This document shows, one piece after another, positions 27,465 to 36,225 of a stretch of DNA of 64,000 bases (its first letter is position 1; each line of letters opens with the position of its first letter). The DNA is taken from NCBI RefSeq assembly GCF_014646155.1, contig NZ_BMMX01000001.1, positions 297,720-361,719 on the forward strand, in the 5' to 3' direction. The notes under the pieces were generated by a model that ran no database searches, was not told the origin of the DNA, and worked only from the letters and a program-made list of their open reading frames with translations. Source of the DNA: Mangrovihabitans endophyticus. Lineage in GTDB: Bacteria; Actinomycetota; Actinomycetes; Mycobacteriales; Micromonosporaceae. Made by a program: the position numbers and the translations under genes.

Positions 27465-27967
27465 ACCACGAGCCGGTGACAGCGTTCCTGGAGCAGCACT
27501 TCGCTGAGACGCTTGAAGCGGGGTTCATTTACGGTTCACTGGCCGCGGGCCACGCCGGCCCAACCAGTGATGTCGACTGCTTTGTCATCACTGGAGACGA
27601 CTTCGACATTGCGCAGCGCTGTCAGGTGGGTATGGCGTTCGCGGATCTGCAACGCCAGCTCGGTTTCACCCCGGACAAGAATTATCCCATTGAGATCTTC
27701 TCGGCCGGAGCGTGTCGATCGATCTTGCAGGGCGGCGAGCTCAACCGCGTACTCGAGGCCGCGGGTAGGGCGGGGGCTCTGGAGCGCAGCATGGACGAGT
27801 CCGACGAGGTGGAAGTGCTGCGTGCCCTCATCGACCGACGGTTGGTGCTCCGGTGTTCGCCCGTACTCGATGAACTGACCAGTCTGGCTCAGGAACTTGG
27901 ACGGAGACACTCGGTAGAGTTGCTCTGCGTTCCCGGGACGGTCGGCGTGTCACTGCCAACGCGATGA
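27461..27967 (+). CDS. Nucleotidyltransferase (Pol beta/MNT superfamily)
   Basis: The 168-aa product carries the minimal nucleotidyltransferase signature FIYGSLAAGHAGPTSDVDCFVI (about residue 24-45), where G-S and the D-x-D pair bind nucleotide and metal; a third acidic residue may be in PIEIFSAG. Relatives include aminoglycoside adenylyltransferases, MNT antitoxins and CCA-type enzymes. In this operon it could transfer a nucleotide to an intermediate or give self-protection; both are inferences. Start GTG 27461 overlaps the preceding stop (GTGA), and its own end overlaps the sulfotransferase by ATGA. Confidence 0.8.
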   Translation: MNHEPVTAFLEQHFAETLEAGFIYGSLAAGHAGPTSDVDCFVITGDDFDIAQRCQVGMAFADLQRQLGFTPDKNYPIEIFSAGACRSILQGGELNRVLEAAGRAGALERSMDESDEVEVLRALIDRRLVLRCSPVLDELTSLAQELGRRHSVELLCVPGTVGVSLPTR

Positions 27968-28698
27968 TCGTCGCCGCCGAGCGGCTGGTCCCGTCACCAG
28001 TCTTCATTTTGAGCTCTATCCGGTCCGGATCGACGCTGCTTCGATGCTTACTGAATAGCCACACACAGATCCACGCTCCGCACGAACTGCACCTGGTCGA
28101 TCTGTCGGTCCGGCTCGACAGCGAGTTCTCTCAGCTCGCCATGCGAGTTGCCGGCTTGGACGGTCGACAGTTGGAGCATCTGCTGTGGGATCGCGTTCTA
28201 CACCGCGAACTCGTGCGTTCAGGGAAACAAGTCATCGTCGACAAGACTCCGGCGAATGCTTTGCGCTGGAAGCGGGTCGCCGAGTGCTGGCCGGATGCTC
28301 GCTACCTTTTTCTTCTCCGACACCCAGTCCGGATCTTGGAGTCAGCGATTCTTGCCCGCCCTCACGCGACGCCGACCGAGAGTGCCGAACTTGTCAGGCT
28401 CTTTCTCACTCGGCTGATCGAAGCCCGTGAAGAAAATCAGGGCTGCACGGTCCGGTACGAGGATCTGGCCCGAGACCCGACGGTGATCACGAAGAAGATC
28501 TGCGATTGGCTGGACGTTCGATGGGAACCGCAGATGATCAATTATGGCAGTCGGGACCACGGGCCGTTTCTCCCCGGAATCGGAGACTTCACGCAGCGGA
28601 TTCGGGTCGGCCGGGTGTTGCCCGGCCGACCCGATCCCGGTTCAGCCGAGGTGCCTGAGGAACTACGAACCTTTTGCCAGTCCCTCGGATACTTATGA
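27964..28698 (+). CDS. PAPS-dependent sulfotransferase family protein
   Basis: The 244-aa protein begins with the PAPS 5'-phosphosulfate loop (FILSSIRSGSTLLRCLL, R20 to T24) and has a second motif with DKTPANALRW and RYLFLLRHPVRILESAI (3'-phosphate binding) plus TVRYEDLARDP. It should move a sulfo group from PAPS to a hydroxyl or amine on a glycan or small molecule. TTA codons occur near residue 29 and at the last sense codon, consistent with developmental control. It ends the forward operon; its stop lies directly against the stop of the opposite-strand argS. Confidence 0.85.
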   Translation: MIVAAERLVPSPVFILSSIRSGSTLLRCLLNSHTQIHAPHELHLVDLSVRLDSEFSQLAMRVAGLDGRQLEHLLWDRVLHRELVRSGKQVIVDKTPANALRWKRVAECWPDARYLFLLRHPVRILESAILARPHATPTESAELVRLFLTRLIEAREENQGCTVRYEDLARDPTVITKKICDWLDVRWEPQMINYGSRDHGPFLPGIGDFTQRIRVGRVLPGRPDPGSAEVPEELRTFCQSLGYL

Positions 28699-30423
28699 CT
28701 ACATACGCTCCGGAGCGGCGATTCCTAGCAACTCAAGACCCTGGGCCAGTACCCGTGCGGTGAGGTCGGACATCGTGAGGCGGCTCTTCTGGACGTCGCC
28801 TTCAGAGCGAAGCACAGGGCAGTGTTCATAGAATTTGGTGAAGGTTGACGCAAGGGTGTACAGATACCCAGCAAGACGATGGAACTCCAGCGATTCCGCG
28901 ATGTCCTCGATCAGGCTGGGGAATGCCAGCAATTCGATCGCAAGCGCGCGCTCAGCCGGTTCTGTAACCAGGATGACAGGCGCGCCAGCGGGCGCTGAGA
29001 TGGACCCCCGACGGAAGATCGAAAGTATTCGAGCACGAGCGTACTGCAAGTAAGGCGCGGTGTTGCCATCGAAATTCAACATCCGTTTCCAATCGAAGAC
29101 ATAGTCCTTTAGCCGGTCGTTGGACAGGTCGGCGTACTTGATGGCACCGATGCCGACCATTTGCGCCACGTTCGCGCGGGTTGCGCCATCCAGTTCGGGG
29201 TTCTTCACCTCGACCGAGACCGCTGCCCTCGAAACGGCCTCATCCAGCAATTCGACCAACCTGATCGAATCACCGGAACGGCTCCGCAACATCTTGCCGT
29301 CAGTCCCCAGAATTGAGCCAAAGCCGACATGTTGCGCCCGTGCCGGCGCGACGAGCCATCCGGCTTCGCGGGCTACTTCGTAAACCATCTCGAAATGCTG
29401 CTTCTGCGGTAGGCCGACCACGTACAGTAGCCTGTCGGCCTTCAGTTCCTGGGTTCGATAGCGGATCGCGGCGAGGTCGGTGGCTCCATACCCGAATCCA
29501 CCGTCGCGTTTCTGCACGATGACCGGCAGCGGATCACCATCGCGATTGGTGAAGCCTCGCGGGAAGACGACCTTGGCGCCGTCGCTCTCTGTCAGCAGGC
29601 CGATGCGGCCGAGTTCCTCGACGACCGAGTGCAACATGTCGTTGTAGAAACTTTCACCGAAGAAGTCATCTTCGGTAAGGCGGACCCCCAGCCTGCCGTA
29701 GACGGCGAGGAAGTACTTCTCTGATTCGTCGACGAGCAGTCGCCACAGCCGCAACGTCTGCGGGTCTCCACCCTGCAACGCGACAACCCGGTTCCGTGCC
29801 CGCTCCTTAAAGCTGTCATCGGCGTCGAACTTGATCCTAGCAGCCTTGTAGAAGCCATTGAGGTCGCCTTGGGAGAGCTCGTGCGCCCCTTCGGATTCGC
29901 CCATGTCGAGGAGATGTTCGATCAGCATTCCGAACGGTGTTCCCCAGTCGCCCAGATGATTGGCCTTGACGACACGGTGGCCCAGCCAATCCAATACGCG
30001 CACGGCGGCGTCGCCGATTACCGTCGAGCGCAGGTGCCCGACATGCATCTCCTTGGCGACATTGGGCGCGGAATAGTCAATGACTACCGTATGCGGGTCC
30101 TCAGCGCGTGAAACGCCGAGCCGAGCATGACTAGCCATTTCTGCGACCAGTGGAGCCAGCGCCTCATCGGAGAACGTCAGATTGATGAATCCGGGTCCAG
30201 AGATCTGAACCGACCTGCATAGATCATCAAGCCTAGCGTGGCTGACCACCTCTGCGGCGATGTCGCGGGGGTTGCGCCCGAGTCGTCGAGCTAGGGCTAG
30301 GGCGCCGTCGGCTTGGAAGTCGGCGTGCTGCGATCGGCGCAGCGTCGGGTCGGCCGGTGCTCCGGCGACATCCTCGAACGCGGGCGCGAGTCGATCATGC
30401 AGTAGCTGTTCCAGGGAAGCCAT
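28699..30423 (-). CDS. argS: Arginyl-tRNA synthetase
   Basis: The 574-aa class I synthetase has the N-terminal additional domain (about 1-115), the HIGH-type motif in VAKEMHVGHLRSTVIGDA near residue 140, WGTPFGMLIEHL, the Lys-containing loop in ILGTDGKMLRSRSGDS near 355 that stands for KMSKS, and a C-terminal anticodon-binding helical domain ending MSDLTARVLAQGLELLGIAAPERM. All parts look intact. It lies inside a group of sugar-, sulfo- and decarboxylase genes, so it may be an extra copy serving the pathway (self-resistance or Arg-tRNA supply), but a housekeeping role cannot be excluded. Start ATG 30423; no T-box-like leader is evident. Confidence 0.92.
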   Translation of the reverse strand: MASLEQLLHDRLAPAFEDVAGAPADPTLRRSQHADFQADGALALARRLGRNPRDIAAEVVSHARLDDLCRSVQISGPGFINLTFSDEALAPLVAEMASHARLGVSRAEDPHTVVIDYSAPNVAKEMHVGHLRSTVIGDAAVRVLDWLGHRVVKANHLGDWGTPFGMLIEHLLDMGESEGAHELSQGDLNGFYKAARIKFDADDSFKERARNRVVALQGGDPQTLRLWRLLVDESEKYFLAVYGRLGVRLTEDDFFGESFYNDMLHSVVEELGRIGLLTESDGAKVVFPRGFTNRDGDPLPVIVQKRDGGFGYGATDLAAIRYRTQELKADRLLYVVGLPQKQHFEMVYEVAREAGWLVAPARAQHVGFGSILGTDGKMLRSRSGDSIRLVELLDEAVSRAAVSVEVKNPELDGATRANVAQMVGIGAIKYADLSNDRLKDYVFDWKRMLNFDGNTAPYLQYARARILSIFRRGSISAPAGAPVILVTEPAERALAIELLAFPSLIEDIAESLEFHRLAGYLYTLASTFTKFYEHCPVLRSEGDVQKSRLTMSDLTARVLAQGLELLGIAAPERM

Positions 30424-30543
30424 AGCAAGACAATCTAGTCGAACCCCGTTGGGGGCCTCGACGGGACGGCCGGTTACTCCTGTGTCGTGCACCCAGCACC
30501 GGGGGGTGGTCACCGACCCATCCATCGATCGATACTGATCGGT

Positions 30544-31686
30544 GTGTCCAGGCCACTCTGTGTCTTGCTGCCCGAGATCGGGGTCGTGAGCGAGACGTTC
30601 ATCCGCTGGGACGTGCACAATCTCCTACCACGGGGAACTGCGGTGATAGCCGAACCGCCACCGGCGGGCGAATCGGTACGTCAAGGACCAGCGTGGCGCA
30701 CGGTGCCCTGCCCTACGTTGGCCTTCAACCCCCTGCCTGGCGATCCTCTTCCCTCGCCGGAACGTTTCGACCTGGCGGCTGAGTTCCTGACTCGCCACCG
30801 AGTCGAGGCTGTCCTGGTGGAGTACCTCGACTTCGCCGATCGATGGTTCGACTTCCTGCGAAGCCGCAACGTCCGAGTCTGGCTTCGTGGGCATGGGGTC
30901 GATTTTTCGGCGCGCCTTACCGAAGCCCGCTGGCGCAACGCTTATCTTCGCTATTCCGACGCTGCCGGCATCGTTGTGCCCAGCAATTTTGCCGCCAGCG
31001 CCCTCGTGACCCTCGGTCTTCCGGCCAACCGCGTTCACGTCGTCCGATATAGCGTTGACGTGCCGCCCTCAATGCCGGCGCGCGCGCCGACGGAAACCGT
31101 TCGTTGCACCATGGTCGGCAGACTCGTTGCAAAGAAGGCGCCGATGCTGACGCTCGACGCCTTTAGGCGAGCTGCCCGGCATGACCCCCGACTGGAACTG
31201 CACATCGTCGGTGACGGACCACTCATGGAGGTGGTCCGCAGTTACCTCGTCGAACATGAACTAGCCGAGCGCGTCCATCTGCATGGCCGCCTCTCCCACG
31301 CACGAACCCTTACCATGATCCGCTCCTCCGACATCCTGTTGCACCACGCCATTACCTCGCCAACCGACGGGGATACTGAAGGACAGCCGCTCGTCATCTT
31401 GGAAGCGATGGCCGTGGGAGTGCCTCCCATCTCGACGCGCCATGCGGGGATACCAGAAGTCGTGATCGACCGGCATAATGGGCGACTGGTAACCGAGCGC
31501 GATGTTCGGAGCATGGCTGAATCGATCGTAGAGTTGTCCGGCAATCGTGCCGAACGCTGTCGGCTGGGCGCCTCAGCGCAGCGGACCATCCGGGAACACC
31601 ATAGTCATCAACTGGCCCGACGCACCTTGCTGGGCCTGCTGGAAATCTCTGAAACCTCCACGCGCGTGCGGGCAGAGGTGCCATGA
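30544..31686 (+). CDS. Glycosyltransferase, family 4 (GT-B)
   Basis: The product (about 380 aa) starts around VSRPLCVLLPEIGVVSETFIRWDVHNLLPRG. It has an N-terminal Rossmann half, GHGVDFSARL, SRPVPSNFAA-like acceptor loops and the donor-binding half with CTMVGRLVAKKAPMLTLDAFRRA, ELHIVGDGPLMEVV, DILLHHAITSPTDGDTEGQPLVILEAMAVGVPPISTRHAGIPEVV (E-x7-E motif). It should transfer a sugar from a nucleotide donor with retention. The start is uncertain: GTG 30544 and GTG 30487 both lack a good ribosome site. It is divergent from argS (120 nt) and overlaps the next gene by ATGA. Confidence 0.85.
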   Translation: MSRPLCVLLPEIGVVSETFIRWDVHNLLPRGTAVIAEPPPAGESVRQGPAWRTVPCPTLAFNPLPGDPLPSPERFDLAAEFLTRHRVEAVLVEYLDFADRWFDFLRSRNVRVWLRGHGVDFSARLTEARWRNAYLRYSDAAGIVVPSNFAASALVTLGLPANRVHVVRYSVDVPPSMPARAPTETVRCTMVGRLVAKKAPMLTLDAFRRAARHDPRLELHIVGDGPLMEVVRSYLVEHELAERVHLHGRLSHARTLTMIRSSDILLHHAITSPTDGDTEGQPLVILEAMAVGVPPISTRHAGIPEVVIDRHNGRLVTERDVRSMAESIVELSGNRAERCRLGASAQRTIREHHSHQLARRTLLGLLEISETSTRVRAEVP

Positions 31687-33338
31687 GAAGCGCCGTCATA
31701 CTGGTCAAGAATGGCATCGGTTTTGGGCACATTCGGCGAGCGCTACTGATCGCCGAGGCGCTCCAACACGCTGGCCGAATCCGGCCCGTCATCATTAGTC
31801 AGGCCAGTTCGCTTGCCCTCTATCAAGCCACCTCGGTTCGGGTCGTCAACTTCCCTCTTTTGCACCGGGTACCGTCGGCGATAACCGAGGACTTCTACAC
31901 GGACCTGATGAACCGGGTGCTCGAGCGGCTGAGTCCGGCGGTCGTTATCGAAGACACTTACCCCGACGCTCGATACCGGCACCTGGCTGCGCTGATCGAT
32001 CGACCACGAATTCTCGTGATGCGTCGGCTCGATGAGACCTCATTCGACCGTATCCGGGAACGTGGTGACTTTGCACACTACGACCGGATTCTCATTGCGC
32101 AGGACGAACGCGACTTCCGTCAAGAAGAACACAGTCCCGAATCGCTGGCGGCAATCGAGTACGGCAGCCAATTCGCCTTCGTCGGAAACATTTTCGCCAC
32201 GGCATCGTCGGCAGACATCGCGGACGTACGGCGCGCATACACCTCGACTCGTCCGCTGATCGTCGTCAACGGCGGTGCTGGAGGAGACCAGATGCCGGAC
32301 GGATACGGTGATCGTCTCTTCAATGCCTGCAGCCAGGTCGCTGCGGCCCTCGCAGAGGAGGGAAATCCGGCCCGGTTCGTGTTCGTCACCGGGCCGTACT
32401 ACGCCGGAAGGCCGCTACACCCGACCGAGAACGTCGAGGTCCGGCGTTTTGAACCCCGTCTGTCAGCTCTGCTGGCAGCAGCCGATGTGGCCGTCATCAA
32501 GCCGGGTAACAACGCGTTGTCGGAGACGCTCGCCGGCCAGGCCCGACTGATCCTCGTTCCCGACGTGTCATTCATGGAAGGGCTCGATGAGCACGCCGAG
32601 CGCGTCGCATCCCGGTATGACGGTTCGGTCGGTGAACCGAGCCGGGCCAGCTTGGAGCCTCTCATCAGAGAAGCGCTCATTCGCCCCCCACGCGTCGAAC
32701 GCGTCGGACCGTCACGGGCGGCGATCGATGCGGTGGTCCGGGAGGTACACCGCATGGCCGATCAAAGTAGCCGGCCTTCCATCCAGCCGAAGTCACTCCT
32801 GCTCATGTTGTTTCCGCCTGGTCACGGTGACGCCGAGTCAATCAGAAAATGCCTCCCGCGGGAGTTGGAAGACGCCGTTGTTGTCGGCGATGGCGGGCCA
32901 GCCGTCAGGTTCGGTCAGATCCTCCCCTCCATGAGCACTGGGCCGCGCGCCGTGGTGGTCGGCGCTGATACCAGAGGTATCCAGCCCCAGGAACTGGTCG
33001 AAGCCGGCGTCCAACTGCTGATTCACGGGCGCGAATCTGCGCCGGTGGCCCGCTGGCTTCGCCTGCACCCACCGTCGCCTGCCCTCTTGTCAATCTCCGC
33101 AGAATTCGTCGTTGCGCGAGTCGAATCCGCGGAGCGTGTGCACCGACGGCTGGCACGCCTCCTAGAACGTAGTGCATCTGCCGTGCTGGTGCTTGACCTG
33201 GGCGGAATGCCGACCGAGGAGTTACCCACCTACCTGCAGTTGGTCGGAAGCTGGCTATCTGCTCAGCCGGTACAACTGGTCAACTTGCAAGCGATTGTTA
33301 GTGCCTCGGCGGCCCGGCTGCTGGAGAGGAAGGATTAG
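31683..33338 (+). CDS. GT-B glycosyltransferase with an extra C-terminal domain
   Basis: The 551-aa protein has a MurG/UGT-like N-terminal two-thirds: MRSAVILVKNGIGFGHIRRALLIAEAL, DTYPDARYRHLAAL, LIVVNGGAGGDQMPDG and ADVAVIKPGNNALSETLAGQARLILVPDVSFMEGLDEHAERVA (donor site). From about 370 to 551 there is an additional alpha/beta region (KSLLLMLFPPGHGDAESIRKCLPRELEDAVVVGDG ... VLVLDLGGMPTEELPTYLQL) that I cannot assign; it faintly resembles a deacetylase-like barrel. The pairing of two unlike glycosyltransferases suggests assembly of a disaccharide or glycosylated product. Confidence 0.7.
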   Translation: MRSAVILVKNGIGFGHIRRALLIAEALQHAGRIRPVIISQASSLALYQATSVRVVNFPLLHRVPSAITEDFYTDLMNRVLERLSPAVVIEDTYPDARYRHLAALIDRPRILVMRRLDETSFDRIRERGDFAHYDRILIAQDERDFRQEEHSPESLAAIEYGSQFAFVGNIFATASSADIADVRRAYTSTRPLIVVNGGAGGDQMPDGYGDRLFNACSQVAAALAEEGNPARFVFVTGPYYAGRPLHPTENVEVRRFEPRLSALLAAADVAVIKPGNNALSETLAGQARLILVPDVSFMEGLDEHAERVASRYDGSVGEPSRASLEPLIREALIRPPRVERVGPSRAAIDAVVREVHRMADQSSRPSIQPKSLLLMLFPPGHGDAESIRKCLPRELEDAVVVGDGGPAVRFGQILPSMSTGPRAVVVGADTRGIQPQELVEAGVQLLIHGRESAPVARWLRLHPPSPALLSISAEFVVARVESAERVHRRLARLLERSASAVLVLDLGGMPTEELPTYLQLVGSWLSAQPVQLVNLQAIVSASAARLLERKD

Positions 33339-33339
33339 C

Positions 33340-33555
33340 ATGACGGACGATTCGGCCCCCTTGGTGGTGGAGCCGATGACCATCCTTGTGTGCGCATTCC
33401 ACGTACGACGCGACGACCGCCTGGACTCACTGGCGGACGACATCGTCGCCTTACTCGAACCAGATGGCACCGTGCTGGATCTGTCTCGGTTCGACCGCCG
33501 CGCCGATGTAGTCGAACTGCGGAAAATTGACCGGCGTCCGAAGGAGCGGAGATGA
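33340..33555 (+). CDS. Small hypothetical protein (71 aa)
   Basis: The ORF begins at ATG 33340, two bases after the preceding stop, with GGAGAGGAAGG upstream, and ends in an ATGA overlap with the dioxygenase gene, so it is almost certainly translated. The product has a beta strand (MTILVCAFHVR) then acidic and basic helices (DDRLDSLADDIVALLEPDGTVLDLSRFDRRADVVELRKIDRRPKERR). No family is recognised. It contains a TTA codon. It could be a partner of the enzymes on either side. Confidence 0.65.
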   Translation: MTDDSAPLVVEPMTILVCAFHVRRDDRLDSLADDIVALLEPDGTVLDLSRFDRRADVVELRKIDRRPKERR

Positions 33556-34271
33556 CCGTAGTGCCGAAGCTGCTCGCCAAAAAAGTGCGACAAGTCGGAT
33601 ATGCCGAATGGCCAGCTTTTGCCTCGGCGGAGCAGTGCACGCTGCTGCGGCGGGCCACTGCGAGCCTTACGAGTAGCGAGCACGCCCATCGTTATCCGAG
33701 GTCAACTCGAGTTTGGGACCTTCATCAGTTCGATTCCGTATTCATTGACGTTGTGGCTCATGCTGGCCTCGCGGGAATTCTCGATGACCTGCTCGGCGAG
33801 TATTACTTGCTGTCGGACTACAGCCTGAACGTTGTCAATCCTGAGCAGCCGGTAGACGACTGGCATATCGACTATCCTTACAACGAGATGCATGAAATCG
33901 TGGCGGGTGGCGTACTCGGGGTCCAATGCGTGCTGGCGCTTGACCCCTTCACCGAGAAAAACGGAGCTACCCGAATGGCACCCGGGACTCATCGGCGCCC
34001 ACAACGGCCAGCCGACCCATGGCCGACCAGTTCCGAAGCCTTCATCGCCGAACCCGGAACCCTCTTGATCATGGCTGCGTCGACATGGCACCGATCCGGC
34101 TACAACAGCTCAGGCCGACCGCGAGCCGCCCTGCTGTTGAGTTTCGTCGAACGCTGGATCAAGCCTCTCTCGGACCCGCTCCCTCCCGGCGCCTGGACAC
34201 ACGACCAGCGGCTCCAGAAGATGCTAGGTCTTCAACGCCCGGCCGAAACGATCAACGGCGTTCCACTCTGA
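33552..34271 (+). CDS. Phytanoyl-CoA dioxygenase-like Fe(II)/2-oxoglutarate oxygenase
   Basis: The 239-aa protein has the iron facial triad H105-x-D107 (DDWHIDYPYN) and H180 (ASTWHRSGYN), with R190 positioned to bind 2-oxoglutarate. Intermediate signatures such as LALDPFTEKNGATRMAPGTHRR are typical of PhyH enzymes. The intact HxD argues for hydroxylation rather than halogenation. It probably tailors the product of this sugar/sulfotransferase cluster. It is the last gene of the forward operon and is followed by a hairpin. Confidence 0.85.
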   Translation: MTVVPKLLAKKVRQVGYAEWPAFASAEQCTLLRRATASLTSSEHAHRYPRSTRVWDLHQFDSVFIDVVAHAGLAGILDDLLGEYYLLSDYSLNVVNPEQPVDDWHIDYPYNEMHEIVAGGVLGVQCVLALDPFTEKNGATRMAPGTHRRPQRPADPWPTSSEAFIAEPGTLLIMAASTWHRSGYNSSGRPRAALLLSFVERWIKPLSDPLPPGAWTHDQRLQKMLGLQRPAETINGVPL

Positions 34272-34326
34272 CCCGCGGCAGACCTGACATCCTGAGCAGC
34301 CGACACCGAGCGGCGGTCTCTGGCAC

Positions 34327-34358
34327 CCGGCGGCACCGTCACGAAGTGGTGCCGCCGG
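34327..34358. terminator. Convergent terminator hairpin
   Basis: An 11-bp perfect stem (CCGGCGGCACC with GGTGCCGCCGG) around a 10-nt loop lies between the dioxygenase gene and the opposite-strand HD-domain gene, overlapping the last codons of the latter. It can end transcription from both sides and marks the right end of the 23-34 kb gene group. Confidence 0.7.
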
Positions 34359-34905
34359 CCGGCTTGTGCCCGAGCAACGCCACCACTCTTTGCATCGAGG
34401 CGACGATGTGCGGACTCGCCTCCCGGATCGACTCGGCCACCAGATCACCCTCGCCGTACCGCTCCAGGATCTCCGCCAGGCGCTGCTGCACATGCACCGG
34501 CTCACCGTCCGGCGTGGTCGTCATGTCCGCGTAGGTCATTGCGTCTGCGATCAACCCCTCGGTCGGCGGGAACTCGTCTACGAGTTGACCGTGCAGACCC
34601 CTGTTGTGTGCCTCGATCTCGGCGCAGGAGTGATGCGCGACCAGCCGGCACAGCAACTCGTCCGCCCCCGCCACGTCGCGCAGGTAGCGGGCGCCGTCGA
34701 GCTGGTGCATGCCCGTGTCAACCAGCGTGGGGGAGTAGCCGATGTCGTGCAGCCACGCCGCGCACACCACGGTTGGCGCGTCCGCACCTAACAGGTGCGC
34801 CACCGCTTCCGCCTTGCGGCCCACACCTTGGGAGTGCGCCCAGCGGCGGGGGAGAGGCTCGGCCAGCAGTTCACGCGCGAGCATGCGTGCGTCGTCGGCC
34901 TCCAC
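34339..34905 (-). CDS. HD-domain phosphohydrolase
   Basis: The 188-aa product shows the HD pattern: WAHSQGVGRKAEAVA with the first His, WLHDIGYSP containing H53-D54, a later His-His (LVAHHSC) and D in AMTYADMTT. It should hydrolyse a phosphoester, probably of a nucleotide, using a divalent metal. The substrate is unknown. It does not belong to the forward operon it faces. Composition is again strongly GC-rich, like the chromosomal backbone. Confidence 0.85.
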   Translation of the reverse strand: MEADDARMLARELLAEPLPRRWAHSQGVGRKAEAVAHLLGADAPTVVCAAWLHDIGYSPTLVDTGMHQLDGARYLRDVAGADELLCRLVAHHSCAEIEAHNRGLHGQLVDEFPPTEGLIADAMTYADMTTTPDGEPVHVQQRLAEILERYGEGDLVAESIREASPHIVASMQRVVALLGHKPAGGTTS

Positions 34906-34951
34906 ATCGGGAGGCTAACCGATCATCGGTGGATCGGCTGACCAGTGCCCT

Positions 34952-35200
34952 CTACCTGTCGCCCTCCTCCGTGATCACGATGCCCGCACCTGCCGCGTCG
35001 GACAGCACCCTGGCCGGTCGTTCCGCCGTCACCGGACGAACATCGCCGAGCCGCACCACCGCAACGCCCTGACGACCCACCGCGTCGTGCAGCACCGGGA
35101 AGTCCCGGCCGACATCGAAACCCCCATCCTCCAGCGCCGTCGCCAGACGGTCCGCCGCCCGCTGCGCCACCGCCTGCGCGTCTGCGTCCCCGTCCGTCAT
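34952..35200 (-). CDS. Small hypothetical protein (82 aa)
   Basis: An 82-aa ORF from ATG 35200 reads MTDGDADAQAVAQRAADRLATALEDGGFDVGRDFPVLHDAVGRQGVAVVRLGDVRP...GIVITEEGDR, with a helix followed by beta strands. A GGAAG and a GCAGGCG lie upstream at imperfect spacing. The frame stays open further upstream without a better start. It is divergent from the XRE-type regulator. No family is recognised, but the acidic helical start and ordered strand pattern look like a real small protein. Confidence 0.5.
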   Translation of the reverse strand: MTDGDADAQAVAQRAADRLATALEDGGFDVGRDFPVLHDAVGRQGVAVVRLGDVRPVTAERPARVLSDAAGAGIVITEEGDR

Positions 35201-35332
35201 CCGTACGCCTGCTTCCTGGTCTCGGTTCGCTCCGAGTCTGTCCACACCGTCACCTTCCGTGAACCACACGGCAGGGACGTCTTGGGACTTCTTGGCTAGG
35301 ATGGCGTACTCGCCGTCGATCGGAGTCGATGC

Positions 35333-36061
35333 GTGAACCACCCGCTTGCCCGCGCGCTGAGCGGCGCCGGGATCTCCACCGTCGACGTCGCCTCGCGTCT
35401 CGGCGTCGACCCCAAGACCGTGCAACGCTGGATCAGCGGGCGGGTGCCCTACCCTCGCCACCGCACCGCACTCGCTCGCCTCACCGGGTGGTCCGCTCAC
35501 GACCTGTGGCCCGCGCTTCCCCGCCCCGCCGCACCGTCCGCCGTCGCTGACGAGGTACGGGTCGTCTACCCGCACCGCTCCGCCGTGCCGCCCGACGCGT
35601 ATCGCCGGATATTGGCCGAAGCCAAGCGAGAGATCGACATCCTCGCCTACAGCGCGCTCTTCCTCGCCGAGGACGCTGCCGTTCCCACCCTCCTGCGGTC
35701 AAAGGCTCATTCCGGCGTACGGGTACGCATCGCGCTCGGTGATCCGGCGGGCAAGCACATCGCCGAGCGCGGGATGGAAGAGGGCATCGGGGAGGGTATG
35801 AGCGCCCGGATCCGGACGGCGCTGGTGAGCTTCGGGCCGCTCGCGGCGGAGGATGGCGTCGAGCTTCGGCTGCACGACACCGTGCTGTACAACTCGATTT
35901 GCCGAGGCGACGACGAGATGCTGGTCAACACCCACGTGTACGGGCGCCCGGCAGCGCACGCCCCAGTGTTGCACCTGCGTGAATTTCAGAGAGAGGGGAT
36001 GACGGGCACCCATCGCCTGGCTATCGGGCGAGTGTGGGCAAATGCTCAATCAATCAACTGA
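35333..36061 (+). CDS. XRE-type regulator with PLD-like DUF5919 domain
   Basis: The 242-aa protein has an N-terminal helix-turn-helix (MNHPLARALSGAGISTVDVASRLGVDPKTVQRWISGRVPYPRHRTALARLTG) and a C-terminal domain of the kind annotated DUF5919 in actinobacteria (YRRILAEAKREIDILAYSALFLAED...VRVRIALGDPAGKHIAERG), related to phospholipase-D folds. It is probably a DNA-binding regulator with a ligand-sensing or catalytic C-domain. Start GTG 35333 has GGAG upstream. It is divergent from the small ORF. Confidence 0.8.
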   Translation: MNHPLARALSGAGISTVDVASRLGVDPKTVQRWISGRVPYPRHRTALARLTGWSAHDLWPALPRPAAPSAVADEVRVVYPHRSAVPPDAYRRILAEAKREIDILAYSALFLAEDAAVPTLLRSKAHSGVRVRIALGDPAGKHIAERGMEEGIGEGMSARIRTALVSFGPLAAEDGVELRLHDTVLYNSICRGDDEMLVNTHVYGRPAAHAPVLHLREFQREGMTGTHRLAIGRVWANAQSIN

Positions 36062-36225
36062 CTGTCTCGCCGTGGTGGGAACGGCGGTCGTGTCGGACCG
36101 GAAGACTGAAACCTGGCAAGGTCCCGCTGCACTCGCCTCGCAGCGGTTTCCGCCTTCCCTGTGGTTGTTATTTGGGGCGTTGTGAACCGAATGCCTGCGG
36201 CGGCGAGGCGGGGCAGGGGCGGGAT

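Noticed and set aside
30424..30543. T-box or other riboswitch upstream of argS
   Set aside because: The short gap shows no T-box bulge sequence or convincing stem set.
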